64,000 bases of DNA from Sequoia sempervirens (lineage: Eukaryota > Streptophyta > Pinopsida > Cupressales > Cupressaceae): the NCBI GenBank assembly GCA_007258455.2, contig VDFB02252616.1, forward strand, positions 121,122,552 to 121,186,551, read 5' to 3'. The notes under the pieces were generated by a model that saw nothing but the letters and a program-made list of their open reading frames with translations, had not been told where the DNA came from and made no database searches. Shown here one piece after another: positions 22,205 through 34,400 of this stretch. Position numbers and translations under genes: made by a program. Each line of letters opens with the position of its first letter. The stretch's first letter is position 1.

Positions 22205-23390
22205 AAATAGTGGCAAGATCAATAATGTTTTCTCTGTTGAATGGATTCTCTGGTTATAATAAGATTTGGGTTAAAGAGGAGAACTAACACAAAATGATGT
22301 TCACTACCAAGTGGGGAATGTTTTCCTATGCAAAAATATCTTTTGGCCTCTTAAATGCAGGAGCCACTTTCCAGTGGGCAATGAATATCGCTTTCAAAAA
22401 ATTGATTAACAAGATTATCCTAATCTATTTGGATGATCTGACTATATTCTCTAAGTCAAAGGATGTTCACTTTGATCACCTAGAGATGGTTTTCAGAAAA
22501 TGCTAGGAGTTTGGGGTATCCTTGAACCCAAAAAATGTGTCTTCGGAGTACTGGAAGGAAAGATATTGGGACATGTAGTGTCCAAAGAAGGAATTGCAAT
22601 TGATCTCAAGTGGGAGAAAGAAATTAGAGAGCTTCCCCTACCAGTCAACAAGAAAGGAGTCCAATATTTTTGGGGAAGGTTAACTTTGTAAGCAATTTCA
22701 TTTTGGATTTTGCAGGAATAATTAGACCAATCACCATGTTGCTAAAAAGGGATCAATTATTCAAATGGACTAAAAAATCTAGAGAAGACTTTGAGAAGGT
22801 TCAGGACGCTATTTCCTTAGCTCTTGTAATGGTCAATCTAGACCTATCGAAGGACTTCATAATGTATGTATTCAGAAGCAAGTCAAGCATTGCTAATGTC
22901 TTAACTCAAAGGGACGATGAAGGAAAGGGAGAACATCTAATAGCATTTCACTCCTGGAATTTAAAGGAGTATGAGACTAACTACAACTTCTTTAAGAGGT
23001 AAGAATTCGCAATTGTTAAGGGACTCAAGAAGTTCCAACATCTAGTATATTGCAACAAGGTGATTGTTTATCTTGCACATTCCAGTGTGTGGGAATACAT
23101 CATGGAAGGAGAAATCACCGAAAAAAGGGTCAAATGGATCACCAAGATCCTTCAATATGACATTGAGATCAAGCCTACAAAGACCGTTTGAGGAAGAGGA
23201 CTGTGCGAATATCTGGTGCACAATGAAGAAATGACAGTCAAAGAAGAGCAACCAAAGCTAGTTCTAACGAATGAGTTCCAATCCAAAGGCTGCTAGTTGG
23301 TAGACAAAGTGAGATTCATGCACACCGGAACGTATCCGCCAACCCTTCCTTCTCAAAAAAGAAGATTCTACCAATTGTAGAACAACGAAT
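22205..23390 (+). pseudogene. RT C-terminal part and RT-linked RNase H of the outer element
   Basis: Motif A reads SLLNGFSGYN with Asn for the catalytic Asp (AAT at 22,240-22,242). GLLNAGATFQ follows, and YLDDL is intact at 22,426-22,440. The thumb region LNPKKCVFGVLEG lies after a TAG at 22,504. The RNase H and connection segment is at 22,820-23,160. Frame changes occur near 22,670, and stops lie at 22,267, 23,000 and 23,188. The D-to-N change alone would remove polymerase activity. Confidence 0.82.
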
Positions 23391-23392
23391 AT

Positions 23393-23888
23393 GTGCTCAT
23401 CGAAGGGGTCATTTTCAAAAGGAACTTCAATGGTGTTCTATTGTGGTGTGTCACCATAGAGCAAGCAAACATAATTATTGACACTTTCCACAATAGTCCC
23501 ATGAGTGGACACTTCTCTGCGAAGACCACCGCTATCAAAATCATGTGTGTTGGGTACTTCTGGCCTACGCTATTCAATGAATCACACTCCTTGGTAAAAT
23601 CCTACAAGGAATGCCAATTCTTCACAGGAAGAAGGAAAAATTTTGTAATGCCCCTCAATCCAATAGTAGTTGATGAGCCTTTTGCACAATGGGACCTTGA
23701 TTTCATCGAGAGGATTAATCCTGCCTCCAACATTGGACACAAATAGATTCTCACGGCCACAGATTACTTCACCAGATGGACCAAGGCCATGGCCCTCAAG
23801 AATGCGACAGAGGCAGAGATAGTGAACTTCCTTGAGTAACTAGTGATGAGATTCATCCTGCCAAAGACCATCATCTTTGACAATGCCA
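23393..23888 (+). pseudogene. Integrase of the outer element, N-terminal and first core part
   Basis: The zinc-binding region keeps HFSAKTT and a single ECQF; the first of the two expected cysteines is not there. In the core, WDLDFIERI (about 23,689) keeps the first catalytic Asp and IIFDNA (about 23,872) keeps the second. The DNA element at 23,889 interrupts the codon after DNA. A stop (TAG) is at 23,744 and another (TAA) at 23,837. Confidence 0.78.
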
Positions 23889-24688
23889 GGGTATGTGTAG
23901 GATCATCATGGAAAAAATAGGCCCTTAAGTGGCAAAAAATTCAAAAAAATCAGAGTTAGGCAACTTGACGTAAAAATTTGAATAAGTTATCTATATTATT
24001 TAAAAAATATGTAAGAATAGAATCTATAGAAAATTGAATTTAGTTTCTAAACTACTAGGTTTATTTTTAAAAAAATCTATTTGATCAAAATTTGAAATTT
24101 CAATGCAATAGTACTTAAATTTCAGGGAAAAAATAAGAAGTAGGTTTTTGTTTGACCACCCTAACCATAATGAAATGATAATTTTTTTAATAAGATTTTA
24201 GATATAAGTAGAGGACTCGTGTCCAGATATGATGCATATTTTTTTGTATTTTTTTTCCAAGTAAATAATTAATTATGAATTTTTTATTACAACTTTTAAA
24301 AAATATAAAAACTCGTATGTCTAACCATCTTAACTTGGTAAAAAATTCATCAAATTCAATTTTTTATTTTTTAATCCTATAGTATCCGAAGAATAGAATG
24401 TGACACATGTTTCGGATTCAAAAAATGTGATACCGTTTGAAAGCTTTAGATATTTTTAAATCAACCTATCAATCAAGATTTTAGTCATAATTCAAATAGA
24501 AAATGAATAATAATTATTTATTAAATTCAAAGTAAAGCATAATTTATATTGGTGGAAAGCTGAGAATCTCCTTTAAAAACCCTTTTCATTTCATCAAATT
24601 TGGGTAAAAAAAAGATCGTCTGCCACATACCCTTCACATACCCATCATATTGCCACTTTTTGGCCCATCATGATCCTGCACATACCCA
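23889..24688. mobile_element. Non-autonomous DNA transposon with terminal inverted repeats
   Basis: The left end GGGTATGTGTAGGATCAT and the right end, read on the other strand, GGGTATGTGCAGGATCAT match over about 23 bp with two mismatches; both are followed by a related GGC...AAGTGGCA stretch. CCA at 23,886-23,888 and 24,689-24,691 would be a 3-bp target duplication. Removing the insert with one CCA restores the integrase frame. The interior is AT-rich with no ORF. Superfamily is uncertain: 3-bp duplications occur in CACTA and PIF/Harbinger, but the termini are not diagnostic. Confidence 0.75.
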
Positions 24689-24691
24689 CCA

Positions 24692-25344
24692 AGGCTTTCC
24701 TAGGCTCTAAGGTATGTCAATTCACACTCACACATGGCATATTTTTTAAAACCTCATCAAATTACTAGCCGTAGGGGAACAACCTAGCCGAGTCGACTAA
24801 CAAAAATTTAGTCTGACTCATCAAAAGAATCGAGTCAAAACACCAAAGAGAATGGCATAAGAACTTTCAAGGATCACTTTGGGTGGACCGCATAACTCCC
24901 AAGCAAGTCCTCAAGAATTCACCATACGAGTTAGTATATGGGAAAGAAGTGCTATTACCCATCTCCATGGAGATTTCTACACTACAACTACTCAAATCTC
25001 TTGAGGTAGAAAAAAACGGCACCATGGAGGTTCAGTTGGCCGAGTTGCTGGAAGTGCAAGAAAATAGGGGAAAGGCCCTGATAGCCAAGTCCAAGTGGTA
25101 GCAGGTGATTAAGAGATGGTTCGACAAGAAAGCTTCAGACCAAGGTCTAAAGTGTGGAGTCCTAGTATTAAAATTCAACGAAAGGGCTACAAAGCCAGAC
25201 AAACATGGAAAGTCCGATAGTCTATGGGAAGGCCCTTTCAGAATAATTCAGTGCAAACAACACAATGCATTTGAATTAGAAAACATGGAAAAAGAAGCAT
25301 CAGGGATTTCGGTTAACGAAATCCACCTAAAATTATTTAATTAA
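24692..25344 (+). pseudogene. Integrase of the outer element, C-terminal part
   Basis: The frame resumes at 24,692 with the remainder of the core. NLAESTNK at about 24,785 keeps the third catalytic residue (Glu). The open part from 24,883 has SPYELVYGKEVLLP, and after a TAG at 25,099 WEGPFRI and NEIHLKLFN follow, ending at the TAA at 25,342. This is the normal end of gypsy pol. Confidence 0.8.
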
Positions 25345-25818
25345 GCTTTAGTATTATGCCGCCAATGTAAATATGTAAGTATTGTAATTATTTTCTTTCA
25401 TGTTTTTTAGTGGCCAATCTTTCAATTAAATTCCATGGTGTGAAGAAGCATAAAATAATGGGACCCATTATTGCAAGAAATAAAGAGAACTAACTTGCAA
25501 TTCATGAAGCAGAGAAAAATGTCACCCGTATGCAAAATTGAAATGAACACATATGTGTAGAAAGAGAAAAGGGAACCCACATTGCAAAATCAAAAGACAA
25601 AGGAGACTGAATTTTAATATAAGTTGTATATTCATTATATACGGAAATATATACTTTGGTAATACATTTCAAAATGGCTCTGAGGCCATGATTTTAGAGT
25701 ATATCTATATATTCTATGGTTTCTTCATATATATGTGTGGTAAGGCATTTTCCAGGCATATATACAAAAAATGGATTAACAAAGTGATGATTTCTTAAAA
25801 CATAAAAAAAATTTAGTC
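25345..25818 (+). other. Noncoding stretch after outer pol
   Basis: AT-rich, with TATA-like runs around 25,690-25,750. No gene or repeat was recognised. It would be the 3' untranslated end of the antisense ORF that stops at 25,819. Confidence 0.5.
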
Positions 25819-26392
25819 TCAAGCAGGAGTAATGGAAGCATCAAAAACATTTGGAATTACTTCATCAACAAGAATGGTAGTAGGAGCATCAGGAGTAGCA
25901 GCAACATCCGCAGGAGCAATGGCGAGTTGCGAAGGGAACACTAGGTTCTTGAAGTCAGTGTAATAGTCAACATTGTAGAAGGGCACCACATTGTAGCAGC
26001 GAAATAGGAAGTGGCAGGAATAGGTCACCCTTTGACGATGATGTTCATCTGACTGGATGCAAAATCCACTCAAGAATGACACCCATGGTACTACTACATC
26101 TTCTTCAATGTACTTTTGAAGGTTACTCGTCATTGGAAGGCCCAAACCAAATGCAACATTTGCCACCACCTCTCTAAGACCGCCTAAGTAGCGCTTCAAA
26201 AATATTTCTTGAAAGCACCAGGCGAAGGATCGTCGGCTTAGGAACTTGAATATCAAGTAGCAAGGAAACAAAGTGAGAACACATGTCAGTATTGACCCGG
26301 TATTTATCCTCATACTCAATACAGTCCCTCCCCAAAACCCACTTCATGGCTATGATAGCCAATGAATTTTTATTCTTGGTCATTCTTTTCAT
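25819..26392 (-). pseudogene. Antisense ORF between pol and 3' LTR of the outer element (unknown protein)
   Basis: Read on the minus strand it starts at ATG near 26,392 (MKRMTKNKNSLAIIAMKWVL). One frameshift near 26,178 joins a 72-codon frame to a second frame ending at 25,819; together about 190 codons. The second part has YLGGLREVVANVAFGLGLP, a hydrophobic and aromatic mid-section (VPFYNVDYYTDF) and an Ala/Pro-rich tail. Grande and some other Tat-type elements are known to carry antisense ORFs here. I recognise no domain. A TATA box 220 bp upstream suggests its own promoter. Confidence 0.5.
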
Positions 26393-26613
26393 TCATGTAT
26401 TCGAGATTTCACCTAGGAATCCTGTCTGGGACTTGTTGCAAACTAGCCTAATAGGGGTATTCATGGTAGCAAGCTCTATGCAAGTGTCTAATACTAATCT
26501 CTATGCTACTGCCTAAGTCTAGCTCTACACAACTACTGATGCCAAATTATGCCTAACTGCCTATTACCAATTCTTCCCAAATTTCTAAATGTGATTTTTC
26601 TATTTCCTAAGTA

Positions 26614-26624
26614 CCTATTTATAG
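26614..26624 (-). promoter_or_regulatory. TATA box for the antisense ORF
   Basis: On the minus strand CTATAAATAGG is a near-perfect plant TATA box, about 222 bp upstream of the antisense ATG. Transcription would start near 26,585. Confidence 0.5.
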
Positions 26625-27282
26625 AAAGTGTCGGGATATGCAAGGTAATTTGCATGCCATAAGCATGATGCTAATCAAGTACTAACTCAAAAATCCCACC
26701 AGAGTTTGCTCAAATTTCCCACCCTGTTGCATCTACTAGGTACATTTTGTTGTGTGCAAGATTAATAAGAGCTAATTAATTAGCATAAGTTGGTGGCAGT
26801 CCTCAGTAGTAGTCTACATGGCCAAATGTTGAGGTGTCGCGTTTCAAGAATTTTCCAAACTCCAAGGAAAAATGCAAATCTTTTCAAGTACTTATTACAT
26901 ATTTGGGCTTAATCATTCCTTTTGGGATATTAATTGCCAAAGCATGTGAAATATTAGGCTGCTTTCAATCACCAACTCAATTTCCAAGAAAATTGCACTA
27001 TAGGACATCATTGCCAAATATCATTATGAATTCTTGTCATTTCAAAATGGCAAGAAATTCATTTCACACAAGCAATGAACTGGCGGTACATGTCAAATTT
27101 AATGCTAAAAGGCGAGCGTTGTTGGCTACCCTAAGAAAGAAATAACTAAGTATTGCATGCAAAAAGCTAACATTGTGAAAGCTTTTTGAGCACACTACCT
27201 AGAGAAAGAGAGTTAAGCGCAAATAGAGCCAAAGCGAATTACAAAAAAATTGAGCATAGCAGAAATTTGCAACGAAAGGAAA
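26625..27282 (+). other. Noncoding stretch between the antisense and sense extra ORFs
   Basis: A short open stretch at 26,834-27,145 looks like chance. No recognisable domain. It could be a divergent promoter region for the two ORFs. Confidence 0.4.
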
Positions 27283-30200
27283 ATGGTTGAAATTTCTCAA
27301 ACAGAGGCACAAGGAGAGCTAACACAAAGTTTGTTTGATGTCATGTGTGCACTACCAGCCACCTATGTCTTTGAAGACATATCTTACGCTTCACCTAGGA
27401 TACCAGAGAAGCTAGAGTGGGTAAACACGTGGACCTCATAAAAGAAAAAGACCCATAGAGACCAGAGCCAAATAAAGGAGGAATGGGATAACATTCATGA
27501 TCCCATCCTCACAAATAACCCTAAAACTTTGAGGGAGGCAGCTTGCGAAAGGATGAAGAAAATCAACAACCCAGATTCTTTGACGCAGAAGCTATGGTTC
27601 AGCGGTCTCCCACAATATATGGTCCCATTTGTGCACTACTTCTTGAAGCTAGTCGATGAGGCCATTAATCATTTCAACCTAGATACCAACACCATCAAGG
27701 GCCAGAATTTGAAAGTTAATATCTACCCATAAGCTTTCTCGAACATGCTATGCATCCCTAACCAAAGCTCTAGAGAGGAAAAGATAGAGCCATTCAATCT
27801 AGCAAGCGTGGAGAAAATATGGAGAACCAGAAAATTGGCTTTGGATTTTTCTAACAAAGAGACCCAAAGGTCCAACCATGATTAGAAAAATCCACCACAA
27901 ATTTCGACAACGCACAATGCTTTCTCCACAGACCTATAGGATGCCTTTTCAATAATGACATTTGTTTGTGGCCTGAACACTAATAGGTATGTTCAAGAGT
28001 TTCAATTGGGTCTAGGGTTTCAGTTGCATAGGCGACATTCCTTTTTCAGGTATGACTTCACAGAATTCATCATTGAGGAGATGTTGAGGAAGATAAGGGC
28101 ATACAAAATGTAGTAGAGGTTCAGGTTTCCTTCTTTCCTTTCCCATATTTTTTTGCATCAGAATCCTGATTTCTTCAAAAAACATGTGAGATTGGTGATA
28201 TTTGATGAAAAGGGAAGAAGGTCAGTTTCTATATGGACTCCTCTCCTCTCCAAAATGTGACTAGTTTCTGGGAGAATGTTTCACATTCATTCGGATGCGT
28301 GAATTTACCAGGGAACCATTCCGGCTTTCGACATGTCTCATAAATCAGCTGTTGGCCCTCGAAATGTTTCAGCAACTATCAATTATTGACTTTACTTTTT
28401 TGCAGAGGACCAGCCAAGAAGAAAGGATTTTTCACCTGCCCGCTAAGCTTTAAATCAGTGGTTATGGCCAAGAAGAAGACGCATAAGTTGTTAGAGGCGA
28501 AGCTAGCTCATTTGGGGCTAGTATGGATTTGCGATTTAAGTCGCATTGCAACCCTGACAATGAATTACCAAATCAATATGTCAAGGTAATGCACAACCCC
28601 TAGCCTTATTGGGAGAAGTGATAGAATCCCTTAAAGGATCAGGATGATCTATTGGTTGACCTAGCTCATATTCCAACTAAGGACAGTAGGCTACCATGGG
28701 TTAAGTACTACTTCCCTTTAGCAAAGTATAATGACAAGCTTCACATCGAGGCCACTCTTCGCAATGAGTTGTCAAGAAAAGAAAACTGGAGCGAGGAAAA
28801 AATTAAGGATAGCTAGATCTACTGACAAGAAATCCAACACCTTGATGCCCCTTATCTAAGCATGGAGACGGATGATCTAGATTCAATAAATTATGGAATG
28901 AAGCGCATACTAATTCCAACACAAGAGATGATGATGTCAATTTGAAGGAGGCTAAAATAGATACTAGGAAGGGAAAGGAGAAGGAAGTAGAAGCATAGAC
29001 GACCCCAGCACACCCTATCAATGCCTCTTCAAATGTGCAAGTGAACATATCATGTGCAAGGGCCTCGATGACTTGCACCTAGACTACAAAAAGAACCAGA
29101 ACAACCTCACAAAAATAGTTAGAGATAGTGGAGGTGGATGATTCCCCGCCCATCAAACAGTAGTGCACAGAAGCAGTTTCTTGAGAGAGTTCACAAGAGC
29201 CTGCAGCAAGCCAAGAGGTCGCGGTGAGCCAAGAACCACAATCATCTTGACAACAGGTAACCTTTTCGCCCTCTTCTCTTACTTCACAATCTTTGGTGTC
29301 CCTTGCTATCTCCGTGGTGCCCCTCACTTCAAGTGTCAGACCTTCTTTTCCCACTTCTACCCTAATGGTTGTGGGAGGTTTCTCCCAGTTCTCCCAGGTG
29401 AGACTATTTTTTTTACCCCTTTATAGACCCTTTCACCTTTCACCGTTGCCCAATCCACATCTGCTATCACTTCAATTTTTGCATCTGTGGCCGCCATTGA
29501 TACCCCTCTTGCTACTGTTTTATCAAGCCCATCTCAGTTCACCCAATAGTTGGAATCCACCATGACTCTGCTATCACCGCAACACCTAATGAGTCCTCAC
29601 GCTAGTTTACAAACTGGGCTTTAGCATATTTCTTCATTCTCCCCACTTAAATTCAATCTTCCGAAGAAGAAAACATTTAAAACCACTACTCTTTCATTCC
29701 CTTTTTCCCTACCTCCTAGTGCACCTTTTGCAGGCGGGCTAGTTAGGTCACCAACATAATTTCTAGTGGAGGGAGATAGAACAAAATAAGTGTGAGCTAT
29801 CAAGATACAAAAGAAAAAAAGCCAAGGATGCCAAGAATCCGACAAAGCCAAAGGTGCAGATCATTTTACAACCATGTACCCAAACGTTATCAAACCACAT
29901 GGGGAAATGTAACCCGATGATTACAACATGTTTGCCATGGGACTCGATCTGAGCACAGCTCGACTGTAGGAAAAAGTTGAGCGCATGGAAGAAACATAGT
30001 GAGTGGTAAACACTGACTTCCTGAAGTCTAGACATCAGCTGAAGAAGAAAGAAGAAGAGCTAAAACTTGCAAAGGAAAGGATTAAGGTCCTGCTAACAAA
30101 GGACAAGGCGAGAGAAGTAGAATTAGCGCACTTATCAAAGAAAGCGTAGATAGAGCAGGCTAAGCTCTGGGATGAGCTTGCAAAGTTCCAATCCGATGAT

Positions 30201-31145
30201 TCTAACCTGGTCGTCGAACTGCAAAAAAAAAATGAAGAATTGCAGGACCGGTTGGCTTAGCTAGAGCAGAAGATGCAATGAAAAGATGAGTTGACCGTCA
30301 ATGTGCTCAATTCGAGCAAAAAATTGCAGCAGAAGGATGGAGATTTTAAGGACCAAAAGGCCCAATTGGAGAACGAGGCCCAGGAGATGAATTCTTCCCT
30401 TGAAATAGAATCAGCAAACAAAAATTGGACCGAAGAAAAATGGCTTGTTGAATGGAAGACTTTGTTGGAGCAAATTTCTGTTGCAAACAAAAGCGTTGCA
30501 GAACTAACACAAGATGCCGGTTTAAGGGATGTAGAGATTCCCCTTCTGAAGAATGCTCCTCAACCCCCTACTGCTCAGTCATACCTCCTTCCAGTGGTTC
30601 AAAAATTATACATTTCATACTAGGAAAAATTTGAGGCATTCTACCTAAATCTTCAACTGACACTCCAATTTATGGTGGAGGCAACAAGTTTGGGTAGGGA
30701 AGTTTATGGAGTGATTGAGCAATTCCCGCAAATCATCATAGCGAAGGTTCATAAGGCAAAAAAATTGCTAGATAAGCTATACATGATCTCGAATGAGGAC
30801 TTAGCAAACGTAGCGATCAAGGATAGGAAGGTCGATGCCAAAATAGTGAACAAGTTCATCCACTACCATATGGCCATCCTCCATGCTAGCGAGTGTGCTG
30901 CCACACTAGACTAGACCATGAATAGCATGTGGGCTAGCTTCTCCCAACTAACTCAGATGGAATTACCATCCTCATTTATTTCTGAAGACTCAGTGGCTAC
31001 TATGGAGTAGATTGCGAAAAAGATAGAAGAGAAGCAATAGAACACATCCGCTTTCTAGAGCTCAGTCAACCCCCTATTGCAGCGGATATTGAAAGCGTCA
31101 CTCATCAGATTGCGTGGTTGCTCTTCCAACTCGAGTTCGGGGTTG
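27283..31145 (+). pseudogene. Long extra sense ORF downstream of pol, with C-terminal coiled coil (unknown protein)
   Basis: From ATG at 27,283 (MVEISQTEAQGELTQSLFDV) codons run, with stops and shifts, to about 31,140. The N-terminal part to about 28,600 looks globular (LWFSGLPQYMVPFVHYFLKL at about 27,595). The middle, 28,900-29,800, is Ser/Thr/Pro-rich. From 30,020 to 30,520 it is Lys/Glu/Leu/Gln-rich in heptad style, suggesting a coiled coil, followed by a conserved tail (FMVEATSLGREVYGVIEQFP). A second copy at 44,370-46,746 keeps the same pattern. No transmembrane or signal segment was seen, so it is not an obvious envelope protein. Function unknown. Confidence 0.5.
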
Positions 31146-31478
31146 GTATATTTGGGAATTATTTCATGTCATTAGATAAATTATTCAGATTTTCATCTTT
31201 GATTTATGTTATTCTAGGACATAGCAGATTGTTGAAAGGGCCCTTAAATCGCATCCAAAAGATGGATTAATTGTGCCTTACATCTAAATCTTGGTGCATC
31301 ACCTTAGTTAAATCTTTATTTTTTATATCTTCTTCCTTTTCCTATTACAAAACCCCAAGTATAGAAGAAGTTGGCTTCTTTAAAAACTAGGAGGTCACTC
31401 AATTTAGCACAATTGGTCCCCCCATTAACTGAGTTTCCCATAAAAGGTTGTTACCTTGCCAATTTTTTGGCATCAACA
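31146..31478 (+). repeat. 3' LTR remnant of the outer element
   Basis: It matches 592-920 and 47,815-48,137. The first part of the LTR and the end of the extra ORF are missing compared with the 44-48 kb copy, a deletion of about 1.2 kb. GTATAT near the junction also occurs at both ends in the undeleted copy. CATAC follows the terminal CA. Confidence 0.75.
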
Positions 31479-34400
31479 CATACTAAATAATACATTCTCA
31501 AAATTGAATTAATGAATTGATCTCTAAGGTTTCTATTAACATATCACATTTATTAACTCACTTTATATCTAACATTCTATTACATACCTTTTATTTTAGT
31601 CAATATTTTTCCTTTTAAGAAAACTTTCAAAAGGCTTAATTGTAGAATTTTAGCCATATAGAATTTTTTCTCTTCTCTTGTCTACTCTCTACTTCCTAAT
31701 GATGAATTATGAAGTTTTATCTAATACATCAAAAAAAAAAACTTATATAATAAACAGTAGAAACTATACATAATAATATAAATTTACAAATATATACAAC
31801 ATATTAAATACTCAATTTACAAATAATGTATAATAATTTTCTAAAATCACCATATCATAATCGAATTTTGGAAAATAAATACCTTCATTATTTTATAATA
31901 AATCTAAGAATTCAATAGGTAATATTTATCCTCCTCAAACAATCTCAACAATGAATTTTATATTAATTTTGTTAATTGGATCTTTTTATCCAAAATCAGC
32001 TTGAGAAGAGGCCTAGGCCGTATGGAGTGGGCACGTCATCGGCATCTCGCTCAGGCTGTACCCACCTTCCATAGCAATTGCATACCAACACTTTTTTTTC
32101 CAATTGATGCCAATTAGTCTGCAACATCAGCTCTTTGTGCAGCATATCGAAGGCCTTGTTAACCATATAATTTTATGCAATAATCGGATTATAAGAAATG
32201 ATTTGTGCAGTGACAATGCTCTTAAACATAAAGAGAGAGAGTACTATTATTTATATAGGAAATGGTCTGGGGCGCACCGCAGCACATTGATGTCAGGCAA
32301 AATCATTTTTTATAGGAAAGATATTGAAGACAATGTCAAACGTTATTCAATTACAGGATTATTCTTTTTCAATGTGAATGGAGTTCTTTTAAGAAGCGTC
32401 AAAGCACGAGGTTAGCTCAGGAATTATATTCTTTGCCTTCTTATTTCCCACTTTCTTTGTCAACTAAATAGTTATCTATTCAACATTGCTATCGACGTGT
32501 TGGTTGGAATGGTGAATGGTTCATGTGATTGCAATTGGCTTTGATTCTCTTGGGGTTTATCAACCATCTCATGACGAGAGTACGGAAGGTTTATAAAGGT
32601 ATCTTTCAATAATAAATAATTTAAAGATTGTTTCAAAATTTAATTTTATAGATCTTGTATGTATTGGTGAACTTAATGATTTTCAATGAGTTTATTAAAG
32701 ATCAAGTCTTGTTGGTGCAAGGACCACAACAATATAAGAGATGGGGTAAGGATCATGCATTTGGGGAATTTGATAGAATTGATACCCCTCAATCTTTGGC
32801 TCTCAACTAAAAAGGTATTCTAGCTAAGATTTGTGCTCCTTATTGAATTATAAAACCTATATGGTTTTCACATAAAACCCTACAACATGTTAAATCTTTA
32901 TACATTATTTATATATATAATTTTTATATGTTTTTAGTACAAATGAACCCAAAGAAAACCCAATGTTAATTTTTTTAGCATAATCAATGAATTGAATCCT
33001 ACAAATTTGAATATGAATCTAAACTAAAATTAGTAACTTAGTAATTATTGCACCACATTTGTAGATCAATTTTTGAAGATTTATTTTAAATATTTAATTC
33101 GTAATAATTAAATGATGTTATGAAAGGACATGATTTTATTTGATATATTTCAAATCTAAATGATTAAAATATGATGAATGCTCTTTCATGTACTCATGTG
33201 AATGTATATTTAATACCATATTCAAAAGTCAATATGATTTGTGAAATTTAAATATGACTGTTATCATTATTACAAATAGTGAATATAAAAGAATGATATG
33301 TATGAATGAATATAAATGATTAACTATCTTTTTTAGGTATTTGTAAATGTGTCTAATTATTGTTGTTTGTTATGTATGTAAGGGATAGAATAATGCATTA
33401 TAAAATATATAGTTATTTGTAAACGAGTCTAACTATTGTTGTTAGTTATGTATGTAAGGCATAGTATAATGCATTAGACAATATATGTAAGGGATGGTAG
33501 TTGTAAGGGATAGTTGGCACTATGTTGTAAGGGATAATATATGTAACTAATTATATGGAAGGGACAAAATATGTGAGGGAAAGTATAACACTGTGTTGAT
33601 AAGACCATGTGTGGTATGATAAGTATTTTATTTTTACATCAACTAATGATTTCATAGCTGCTTATAGTATACGATATTTAATACAAAAAAAAAATACAAA
33701 TGATCAATGGGATTCCATGTTTCATATTATGATACTAATTTATTTGATATGTTTATTATTTTTATATACATGTGTGTTTAATTTGACTAGACTAACTACA
33801 TTGATGTTGTAATGAGGTCAATGCAAGATAAAGTTCAATCCCCATTTTAGTTGAAGAGGTAGAGCATCATTGAGCAGAGGATTATAGATCAAGTAGGATT
33901 AGCGTCAAGTGCCATGCACTAAGAACGTGTTGCATACACACCACTAACTTATATCTTATGCCCATAGTTGGTTTTCATGAGTATCATTTTTTGTCATGGC
34001 CTAGCTTAGTCGAGTTACATATTATAAGTATATTGGTATTGAGATGCATAAAGTGCAAAGGTGGTATTGATGTTTCCTTTTTTGCAAATAGATTTGACAA
34101 ATTTTTAATATTAATTTCAAATCCTTAATGTTTTGCTTATGGTAACTATGGGAAGGACCCGTACCCATTATAAATCATCAATAAAGGAAAATGACAAAAC
34201 AAATCTCACCAGTGTTGAGACAAGAAAAAATAGCAAATAAGATAACTCTCCCAATTAGTAAAGAGAACAACAAGATCAACATAAATTTTGACTAGAGGGA
34301 GGACTTAGAGGGTCCAAATCAACATGTTTTGATGAGACCTGAAACCATCAAACGTGAACACTTTTGATGCTGATACAAGATCTCATCGCCATCCTTAATC

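Larger units (their letters stand above)
1..31478 (+). mobile_element. Outer Ty3/gypsy LTR retrotransposon, decayed and interrupted; 5' end lies outside the window
   Basis: The parts occur in order on one strand: LTR (1-920), primer site, gag, protease, RNase H, RT, RNase H, integrase (to 25,344), a 5.8-kb extra region and a truncated 3' LTR (31,146-31,478). Two insertions split it, a 17.6-kb gypsy element at 4,625-22,199 and an 800-bp DNA element at 23,889-24,688. Removing each insertion with one copy of its target duplication restores the reading frame at the junction, which supports one original element. The RT-integrase order is gypsy-type. A second RNase H upstream of RT suggests a Tat-related lineage, but I cannot place it further. 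Many in-frame stops show it is dead. Confidence 0.8.

Noticed and set aside
27283..31145. Envelope-like gene, as in Athila or retrovirus-like elements
   Set aside because: No signal peptide, transmembrane segment or cleavage site was seen; the C-terminus is a charged coiled coil.
31995..32060. Possible structured RNA gene in a GC-richer patch
   Set aside because: No tRNA, 5S, U-RNA or SRP RNA motifs matched on reading.
32104..32415. 103-codon open frame as a possible host gene
   Set aside because: Copy B has a TAG inside it and no domain is recognisable, so conservation does not support a protein.
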